Source of the DNA: JAHCIE01 sp034431435
GTDB taxonomy: Bacteria > Chloroflexota > Anaerolineae > Epilineales > JAHCIE01
Assembly (NCBI GenBank): GCA_034431435.1
Contig: DAOUDG010000016.1
Location: 124,001-188,000 of the forward strand
DNA length: 64,000 nt
Reading direction: 5' to 3'
The notes beneath the pieces were generated by a model, which was given only the letters and a program-made list of their open reading frames with translations, was not told where the DNA came from and searched no databases. Every line of letters starts with the position of its first letter. Position 1 is the first letter of the stretch. Made by a program: the position numbers and the translations under genes. Of the stretch, positions 58,852 to 64,000 are shown piece after piece.

Positions 58852-59410
58852 TGGCGAGGGACGCCAGGGCAGCGGCCAGGTCCTCGTCGCTGAGCAGGTC
58901 GGAGACGTGTCGGCTGCGGTGGACGTACTCGACCGTACCGTCACTATCGACGATGAACGCGCCCGACAACTGGTTCGGGTTCTGGCCGCGCGGGGGCGGC
59001 TGGTTCAGGTTGCCCTTGAGGGCCTCGCGGGCGAAGGCCAGCCACGTGGAGGGGCGCGCCGCGCTCTGGGCGATGACGTTCGGACTGGCAAGTAACCCGT
59101 AGGCGGCGTAGGCGGCGCGCTCGGGGTCGGACAGGCAAGGAAAGGGCACGGCCTGGGTGCGGCAGAACTCACGGGTCGCCCCCGGCTGGCCGAGGGTCAC
59201 GGCGGCCACTTCCAGACCGGCGCGTTGAATATCGGGGTAGGCTCGACGCAACTGCGCGAGGAAGGCTTTGCACATCGCTCAGCCGAAATGGCGCAGGAAG
59301 GCCAGTACAACCGGCTGGTCGCGCCAATAGTCGGCGAGGTAAACGGTCTTCCCCTCGGTATCAAATACGGCGACGTTGGGAGCGGGGTCGCCGATGTTAG
59401 GACCGGACAT
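58817..59410 (-). CDS. Peroxiredoxin-like (AhpC/TSA, PRXL2-type) protein with in-frame UGA at the active site; candidate selenoprotein
   Basis: 197 codons plus stop. From ATG 59410 (RBS AGGAG) the protein starts MSGPNIGDPAPNVAVFD and reaches VVLAFLRHFG, then reads UGA (59279-59281), Ala, Met, Cys47. The family normally has RHFGCxxC here, so UGA44 replaces the first active-site Cys, giving UxxC. The same frame continues without interruption to PSTWLAFAREA, FIVDSDGTVEYVHRSRHVSD and the stop. Neighbouring genes use UGA as a normal stop, so the code is standard. A hairpin directly after the UGA may be the SECIS. Alternatives are a nonsense mutation or two separate peptides. Confidence 0.72.
59248..59278 (-). 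promoter_or_regulatory. Candidate SECIS hairpin downstream of UGA
   Basis: Directly after the UGA, GCGAUGUGC can pair with GCGCAGUUGC through nine pairs (three G-U) with one bulged A, leaving a 12-nt loop beginning AAAG. Bacterial SECIS elements lie in this position, but the consensus is loose and this fold was drawn by eye. Confidence 0.3.
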
Positions 59411-59415
59411 GGGGC

Positions 59416-59446
59416 AGACTCCTGGGCGGTGGTTGGTCAGGAGTCT
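59416..59446 (-). promoter_or_regulatory. Inverted repeat overlapping -10 and RBS of the peroxiredoxin-like gene
   Basis: Perfect 9-bp arms AGACTCCTG (59416-59424) and CAGGAGTCT (59438-59446) are spaced by 13 bp. On the minus strand one arm overlaps the -10 TAGACT and the other contains the RBS AGGAG. It suits an operator for a dimeric regulator, or an RBS-hiding hairpin in longer transcripts. Confidence 0.6.
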
Positions 59447-59470
59447 AGACGAAGCCCGGTTGTCGTGCAA
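59442..59470 (-). promoter_or_regulatory. Promoter for the peroxiredoxin-like gene
   Basis: On the minus strand TTGCAC (59465-59470) and TAGACT (59442-59447) are separated by 17 bp, a good sigma70-type promoter directly downstream of the cohesin-gene terminator. Confidence 0.65.
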
Positions 59471-59477
59471 GTTGCAC

Positions 59478-59522
59478 AAAAACAGGCCTGACAGGTTTTT
59501 GGAGCCTGTCAGGCCTGTTTTT
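59478..59522 (-). terminator. Strong intrinsic terminator (potentially bidirectional)
   Basis: An 18-bp perfect stem (59478-59495 with 59505-59522) flanks a 9-nt loop. On the minus strand it ends in CCTGTTTTT and lies 18 bases after the cohesin-protein stop, so it ends that transcript. U-runs on both strands make it usable in both directions. Confidence 0.92.
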
Positions 59523-59540
59523 ATCGGCACGGCGGCGCGG

Positions 59541-62240
59541 CTACTTCACGTTCACCTTGAGCGCGTCGCCGCCCTTCTGGACCACGCTCGCCTTCTCGAT
59601 GGTGATGGTCGGGGCGCGCTTGGCATCGGGGCCGGGCAGGTAGCGGAACGGGATACGGTAGACGACGCCGCTGCCGGATGCGGCGGGGGCCGGGTTGACC
59701 AGCGTCGCCGCGAGGCGGGCCGTGCCGCTCTTGCCATCCACCACGTTGCGAGCAACGTGGGCGCCGTCGAGGAACTTACCGACCTCGCCACTGCTGCCCA
59801 CCGGCACGAGTTGTAGCGCGTCGAAGCTCAGCGCCAGGTCCACGCCGTACACGTCGCTGCCCTGGACGGTGACCTCGGCCCAGACGATGCCGCCGGGCTT
59901 GCCCTTGCCCACACCGCGCAGGGCTACCGAGACACCGGCCGGCGTGGCGGCCGCCGCGCTCTTGGCGCTGGTCGTGCCCCACGGCGTAGGACTGTGCGCG
60001 CCATAGTTACTGGCCGACAGGACCAGATCGAGGATGTCGATCGCCCCATCGCCGTTGATGTCGCCGCGCGGGTCGCCCAGTGGGTTCGTATCATAGTTGG
60101 CGGCGACGATGACCAGATCGAACAGGTCGATGCTGCCATCATTATTGGCGTCGCCCGCCACCAGCTCGGTGTTGGCGTTCTCCACCACGGCGGCGTCGAT
60201 GGGTTTCTCGGCGCGCAGGTAGCCAGCGTGCTCGGCGGTCAGCCTCGCGGCCTTCGGCTCGTCGGGGGCCAGTTCGCACTGGAAGTCGCCCGTGGGGCCG
60301 GTCTCCGCGCATGGCAGCTGGTCGATGCCCACCAGGGTACTACCGAAGCTGCGCTGGCCCTGGAGTGTCACCTGGCCGGATACCTGGCCCGCCGACGCGG
60401 CGGGGCCGAACCAGCACGCCTCCACCGACACGTCGTCGACGAACATCCAGGTGCGCTGGCCGTCGCCGTTGTTGAAGGCGTTGAAGTAAGGGGCGATACG
60501 GCGACCGCGATACTGGCTCAGGTCGACGGTCATCTGCGCCCACTGGCCGAAGTTGGAGCGGGTGCGGAAGACAGTCTGCACGACGTTGTAGTTGCGGTCG
60601 AGGATGAGCGTCTCCTGGAAGTCCTCGGCCATCGTCTTGCCGGGCAGAGCGTCGGCCTTGCCCGCCAGGCTGCGCGCTGGCTGGTAGTCCTTCCAGTCTT
60701 CGCCGACCTTGAGGGCGGTTGGCTCCTGGGTGAGAGGCTTGAACCAGAAGGTCATCCGCGCGCTATCGGCGTTGGATGGAATGACGATTGACTGGTAGGC
60801 CGTGCTATAGGAGTATACGTCGCGGTTGGGCGGCGGCACACCCAGACGCATCGACTGGAGACCCTGGTACGCCTCAGCGGTGGTGTAGTTGCCCCGGAAC
60901 GGCGTGATGGGATGCTGCCAGAAGGCATTGGCCTCGAAGCCGCCGTTCAGAATCAACTCGCTACAGCCGGGGGCGGGGGTAGCCGTGGGAACCGGGGTGG
61001 CCGTGGGCGGGATGGGGCCGACGCAGGCAAACATTGCCACGTCGTCGACGAACATCCAGGTGCGGCGGCCGCCGGTGCCGTTGTTCAGGGCGTTGAAGTA
61101 GATGTTGATGGTCTGATTCTTGAAGCGGGTCAGATCATACTCGACGCGGGTCCACTCGCCAGAGTTGGACAGGCTGCGGAAGACCACGTCCTTGACGCGG
61201 TAGTTCGCGTCGAGGATGAGGGCCTCCTGCCAATCGCGGGTGTAGGCCCAGTCGGGCGCGCTGACCTTGCTGGCATCCTCGCGGCTGTTGAGGCGGCCTT
61301 CGATAACGTCGGCGGGGTTGTACCAGCTCCAGTCTTCGTCGGCCTTGGCCGACCACGGCGCTTCCTCGGTGTACGGCTTGTACCAGAAGACGAGCTTGGC
61401 CTGGGTCACGTTGGCCGGGATGCTGAGTTGCTGGTAGGCCGTGCTGTAGGCGTAGGTATCGGGCTTGGGCGGGACGATACCGAGGCGCATCGAGCGCGCC
61501 CCCGTCCGGGCCTGGTCGGTGGTGTAGTTGCCCGTGGCGGGCGTGATGGGGTGAATCCACGCCGCGTTGGTCTCGAAGGAGCCATTCTGCACCAGGTCGG
61601 GGCAGGTAGGTAGGGTGGCGGTCGGCCCTGGAGTCTGCGTGGCGGTGGGGGTTGGGCCAGGGGTCAGCGTCGCCGTCGGCGTGTTGGTTGGCGGGATGGG
61701 GATGGTGACGCTGCCGCTGGTCGGGGCAGCGCACAACAGGTTGCCCGGCGTCGTGCCGTTCGCCGCCGCGGCCGAGAAGAAGCTCAGCGCCGACTGCGTG
61801 CCCGGCGCGCCGATGGCCTTGAAGCGGACGGTCGCCAGGGTGAAGGTTCCGGTGACCTCGCCCGTGGTGCGGACCTCGGCGTAGCGAATCTTGCCCAGGG
61901 TCTTATCCACGGTATTGACGGGCGCAATGCCGCCGAAATCGCCCTGGTCGATCTGGGTGGCATCCACGCCACCCGCCGTGATGACCTGCAAAACGGTCGG
62001 GTCGTAGCGCAGGTCGAAGTCCGCGCCCACCAGGGACACGCCCGTCGAACTGAGCTTGACGGCGACGGTAAAGACCTGGCCGGGCTGAGCGATTGTCGTC
62101 AGCGGGTCAAGGGACATGACGGCGCAGGTACTCTGGGCGGAGGGAGCCGCGCCGACGCTCGCCGCCAGGGCGACGAGGAGCATGATAGCCAGAGCGGGAA
62201 CCAGCCCCCGCAGCCAGACTCGGTATCGGAAATGCTGCAT
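59541..62240 (-). CDS. Secreted cohesin-dockerin protein with two large beta-domain repeats
   Basis: 899 residues. ATG 62240 (RBS AGGAGG) gives a signal peptide (LVPALAIMLLVALAASVGA). Residues ~36-165 resemble a cohesin (ADFDLRYDPTVLQVITAG). A Thr-Pro linker follows, then two homologous ~190-residue modules (about 213-408 and 426-612), both with MRLG, YSTAYQ, DW and RTWMFVDDV, probably carbohydrate-binding jelly rolls. Next come a CNA-B-like segment, a dockerin (~693-747: GDANNDGSIDLFDLV and GDINGDGAIDILDLV) and a C-terminal cohesin-like domain (WAEVTVQGSDVYGVDLALSF). It could self-associate and bind dockerin-bearing enzymes such as the GH38 protein. Confidence 0.82.
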   Translation of the reverse strand: MQHFRYRVWLRGLVPALAIMLLVALAASVGAAPSAQSTCAVMSLDPLTTIAQPGQVFTVAVKLSSTGVSLVGADFDLRYDPTVLQVITAGGVDATQIDQGDFGGIAPVNTVDKTLGKIRYAEVRTTGEVTGTFTLATVRFKAIGAPGTQSALSFFSAAAANGTTPGNLLCAAPTSGSVTIPIPPTNTPTATLTPGPTPTATQTPGPTATLPTCPDLVQNGSFETNAAWIHPITPATGNYTTDQARTGARSMRLGIVPPKPDTYAYSTAYQQLSIPANVTQAKLVFWYKPYTEEAPWSAKADEDWSWYNPADVIEGRLNSREDASKVSAPDWAYTRDWQEALILDANYRVKDVVFRSLSNSGEWTRVEYDLTRFKNQTINIYFNALNNGTGGRRTWMFVDDVAMFACVGPIPPTATPVPTATPAPGCSELILNGGFEANAFWQHPITPFRGNYTTAEAYQGLQSMRLGVPPPNRDVYSYSTAYQSIVIPSNADSARMTFWFKPLTQEPTALKVGEDWKDYQPARSLAGKADALPGKTMAEDFQETLILDRNYNVVQTVFRTRSNFGQWAQMTVDLSQYRGRRIAPYFNAFNNGDGQRTWMFVDDVSVEACWFGPAASAGQVSGQVTLQGQRSFGSTLVGIDQLPCAETGPTGDFQCELAPDEPKAARLTAEHAGYLRAEKPIDAAVVENANTELVAGDANNDGSIDLFDLVIVAANYDTNPLGDPRGDINGDGAIDILDLVLSASNYGAHSPTPWGTTSAKSAAAATPAGVSVALRGVGKGKPGGIVWAEVTVQGSDVYGVDLALSFDALQLVPVGSSGEVGKFLDGAHVARNVVDGKSGTARLAATLVNPAPAASGSGVVYRIPFRYLPGPDAKRAPTITIEKASVVQKGGDALKVNVK
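60404..61604 (-). repeat. Internal duplication in the cohesin-dockerin gene
   Basis: Module A (about 61016-61604) and module B (about 60404-60965) encode related ~190-residue domains. Nearly identical DNA such as GACGAACATCCAGGTGCG occurs near both module ends, ~615 bp apart. Confidence 0.75.
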
Positions 62241-62352
62241 CTGTTCTTGCCTCCTCTCGGCGAGACGGGGGCGCATTGCGGCGGCGAGGCGATCAGCGGC
62301 ATGCGCCAGGGGGAATGCGTTGCTACAACACAAAACGGCCAGCCGAGGCACA

Positions 62353-62381
62353 TCGTTATTGGTCGTGAAGAATTCTGTAAA
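62353..62381 (-). promoter_or_regulatory. Possible promoter for the cohesin-dockerin gene
   Basis: On the minus strand TTTACA (62376-62381) and TAACGA (62353-62358) are 17 bp apart in the most AT-rich part of the divergent spacer. The -10 match is weak. Confidence 0.3.
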
Positions 62382-62417
62382 GATTGTTCACAAACGGAGG
62401 TAGAGCGATGGTTTCTT

Positions 62418-62447
62418 TTGGCCGAACTGCCAGCTTGGTGCTACAAT
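62418..62447 (+). promoter_or_regulatory. Promoter for the FKBP lipoprotein gene
   Basis: TTGGCC (62418-62423) and TACAAT (62442-62447) are separated by 18 bp, 37 bases before ATG 62484. Confidence 0.55.
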
Positions 62448-62483
62448 TCGCGGCTGAGTTTCCACATCAAGGAGTCACGCATT

Positions 62484-62927
62484 ATGACGAAGATACTTCC
62501 GCTGCTCCTGACGCTCCTGTTCCTCGCCGCGTGTAGCGGGGCGACGACGGGGGGGACGGCGGCGGGCAAGGAGGCGGCGGTGGCCAAGGAAGTGACGACG
62601 GCGTCGGGCCTGAAGTATATCGACAACGTGGTAGGCGACGGCCCGGTGGCAGAGAAGGGTAAGAAGGTCACCGTCCACTACACGGGAACCCTCAAGGACG
62701 GCAAGAAGTTCGACTCGTCCCTCGACCGTGGCCAGCCCCTTACCTTCACCCTCGGCGCGGGCCAGGTCATCAAGGGCTGGGATGAGGGCGTGGCGGGCAT
62801 GAAGGTCGGCGGCAAGCGGCGGCTCATCATCCCCGCCGAGCTAGGCTACGGCGCGCGCGGCGCGGGCGGCGTCATCCCACCCAACGCCGAGCTGACCTTC
62901 GACGTCGAGCTGCTCGGAGTCCAGTAA
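62484..62927 (+). CDS. FKBP-type peptidyl-prolyl isomerase lipoprotein
   Basis: 147 residues. ATG 62484 (RBS AAGGAG) gives a lipoprotein signal MTKILPLLLTLLFLAACSG with lipobox LAAC; longer in-frame starts to 62232 cross the promoter. The FKBP domain is complete: VTVHYTGTLKDGKKFDSS, LGAGQVIKGWDEGVAGMKVG and LGYGARGAGGVIPPNAEL. It catalyses proline isomerisation in exported proteins at the outer face of the membrane. A strong terminator follows. The divergent neighbour encodes the secreted cohesin-dockerin protein. Confidence 0.93.
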   Translation: MTKILPLLLTLLFLAACSGATTGGTAAGKEAAVAKEVTTASGLKYIDNVVGDGPVAEKGKKVTVHYTGTLKDGKKFDSSLDRGQPLTFTLGAGQVIKGWDEGVAGMKVGGKRRLIIPAELGYGARGAGGVIPPNAELTFDVELLGVQ

Positions 62928-62948
62928 GCCATCGCGCTGTGGATAAGA

Positions 62949-62986
62949 AAGACCCGACAGGTTTCGGAAAACCTGTCGGGTCTTCT
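62949..62986 (+). terminator. Intrinsic terminator after the FKBP gene
   Basis: A 14-bp perfect stem (GACCCGACAGGTTT, 62951-62964, with 62969-62982) with loop CGGA is flanked by AA/TT pairs and followed by TTCT. It separates the FKBP gene from the amidase. Confidence 0.92.
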
Positions 62987-63016
62987 GTATGCGGCTGATA
63001 TCGTCTGGAGGACCGC

Positions 63017-64000
63017 ATGCCCCGCTCCGACATCGTCTTCCTGACCGCCACCGAGATGGCTACCCGCATCCGCGCCCGCGACCTGTCGGCGCGCGAGGTC
63101 ATAGCGGCGCATCTGGCCCATATCGAGCGCGTCAACCCGGCCGTCAACGCCATCGTCACCCTGCTACCGGAGCGCGCCCTGGCCGCCGCCCTGGCCGCCG
63201 ACGAGGCCCAGGCCCACGGCGCGCCCCTCGGCCCGCTGCACGGCCTGCCCATCGCCCATAAGGACCTGGCGCCGACAAAGGGCATCCGCACCACCTTCGG
63301 CTCGCCCATCTTCGCCGACTTCGTGCCCGACGAGGACGCCCTGATCGTCGAGCGCATCCGCGCCGCCGGGGCCATCACCGTCGGCAAGACCAACACGCCA
63401 GAGTTCGGCGCCGGTTCCCAGACCTTCAACGCGGTGTTCGGCGCGACCCTCAACCCCTACGACCTGTCGAAAACCTGCGGCGGCAGTAGCGGCGGCGCGG
63501 CGGTCGCCCTGGCGTGCGGGATGCTACCCCTGGCCGATGGCAGCGACATGGGTGGCTCCCTGCGCAACCCTGCCAACTACTGCAACGTCGTCGGCCTGCG
63601 CCCCTCGCCCGGCCGCGTGCCCCTCTACCCGTCGCTGACGGCCTGGTCGCCCCTGTCGGTCGAAGGCCCCATGGCCCGCACCGTCGCCGACGCCGCCCTA
63701 CTGCTGAGCGTCATGGCGGGGCCAGACCCCCGCGACCCGCTGTCCATCGAGGCGCCGCGGGCGGTGTTCGCCCAACGGCTGGAGCGCGACTTCAAGGGCG
63801 TGCGCCTGGCCTGGAGCCGCGACCTGGGCGGCCTGCCCGTCGATCCGCGCGTCACGCAGGTCATCGAGGCCCAACGCGCGACCTTCGCGGCTCTCGGCTG
63901 CGTGGTCGAGGACGCGGAGCCAGACTTCGACGGCGCGGACGAGGCCTTCAAGACCTTCCGCGCCTGGCTGTTCGAGTTACAGCGCGGCGAGTTGCTGGAC
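63017..64000 (+). CDS. Amidase signature family enzyme (3' end outside window)
   Basis: 328 codons are visible and the frame is open to the window edge. ATG 63017 follows GGAGG. The amidase signature is clear: the catalytic Lys in LPIAHKDL (Lys82), the cis-Ser region CGGSSGGAAVALACG (~157) and the nucleophile region GSDMGGSLRNPA (~182). Family members hydrolyse amides (or act in Gln-tRNA amidotransferase); here the substrate is unknown. It follows the FKBP terminator and so is probably expressed from its own promoter, which I could not identify with confidence. Confidence 0.92.
   Translation, partial: MPRSDIVFLTATEMATRIRARDLSAREVIAAHLAHIERVNPAVNAIVTLLPERALAAALAADEAQAHGAPLGPLHGLPIAHKDLAPTKGIRTTFGSPIFADFVPDEDALIVERIRAAGAITVGKTNTPEFGAGSQTFNAVFGATLNPYDLSKTCGGSSGGAAVALACGMLPLADGSDMGGSLRNPANYCNVVGLRPSPGRVPLYPSLTAWSPLSVEGPMARTVADAALLLSVMAGPDPRDPLSIEAPRAVFAQRLERDFKGVRLAWSRDLGGLPVDPRVTQVIEAQRATFAALGCVVEDAEPDFDGADEAFKTFRAWLFELQRGELLD

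Noticed and set aside
59279..59281. UGA as a sign of an alternative genetic code
   Set aside because: Many neighbouring genes end at UGA in the right place (for example the GT4 and GT2 genes ending at 34059 and 35045), so UGA is a normal stop here.
62232..62483. N-terminal extension of the FKBP gene
   Set aside because: It crosses a plausible promoter, lacks protein character, and the true start gives a perfect lipoprotein signal.
1..64000. CRISPR arrays, tRNA/rRNA genes, insertion sequences
   Set aside because: No regularly spaced repeats, no cloverleaf or rRNA-like segments and no transposase or integrase frames were seen by reading; a tool-based scan was not possible.

Overview
The window is GC-rich, gene-dense bacterial DNA. 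Several features suggest a Chloroflexota (Anaerolineae/Caldilineae-like) genome: a TPR/BTAD (SARP-type) regulator, secreted proteins with Thr-Pro-rich linkers, cohesin and dockerin modules without a cellulosome, Tat-type signals and monoderm-style polysaccharide genes. This assignment is an inference; no rRNA, tRNA or marker gene is present to confirm it. No CRISPR array, insertion sequence, tRNA or rRNA was recognised.

Layout. (1) 1-1830: the 3' part of a large SARP/BTAD regulator. (2) 1831-2553: a leader of about 0.7 kb without a convincing gene, carrying short direct repeats. (3) 2554-53476: 39 consecutive plus-strand genes (about 51 kb) forming one exopolysaccharide/surface-glycan locus. 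It opens with a NusG/RfaH/LoaP-type antiterminator paralogue and closes with gmhA and a hairpin terminator. (4) 53586-58302: a DinG-type helicase-exonuclease and a GH13 lipoprotein on the minus strand. (5) 58444-64000: a B12-binding subunit, a candidate selenocysteine-containing peroxiredoxin-like protein, a cohesin/dockerin protein, an FKBP-type lipoprotein and an amidase cut by the window edge.

How the glycan locus may work (inference from families). HddA, GmhB and GmhA would make activated heptose precursors, but the guanylyltransferase is not here. WecB would make UDP-ManNAc, and a GalE-like epimerase adds another sugar nucleotide. A WbaP/WcaJ-type phosphotransferase starts the lipid-linked chain, and many GT2 and GT4 enzymes extend it. 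DPM1-like GT2 enzymes, an SMR-type small flippase and at least three ArnT/PMT-like GT-C enzymes could decorate it outside the membrane. Export could use Wzm/Wzt (an ABC exporter with a carbohydrate-binding Wzt tail), an O-antigen-ligase/Wzy-like protein and a Wzz-BY-kinase. A GH38 mannosidase-like enzyme, a sialidase-like anchored protein, a DMFase-like protein and acyltransferases would modify or process the product.

Most notable points: an in-frame UGA exactly at the first active-site Cys position of a peroxiredoxin-like gene (UxxC, likely Sec); a PqqD-domain protein with an internal Tat motif and a C-terminal six-cysteine knottin-like module, placed between an HprK-related kinase and an NTP_transf_5-type nucleotidyltransferase; a 108-nt nested inverted repeat inside the glycan locus; and a protein carrying both cohesin and dockerin modules.
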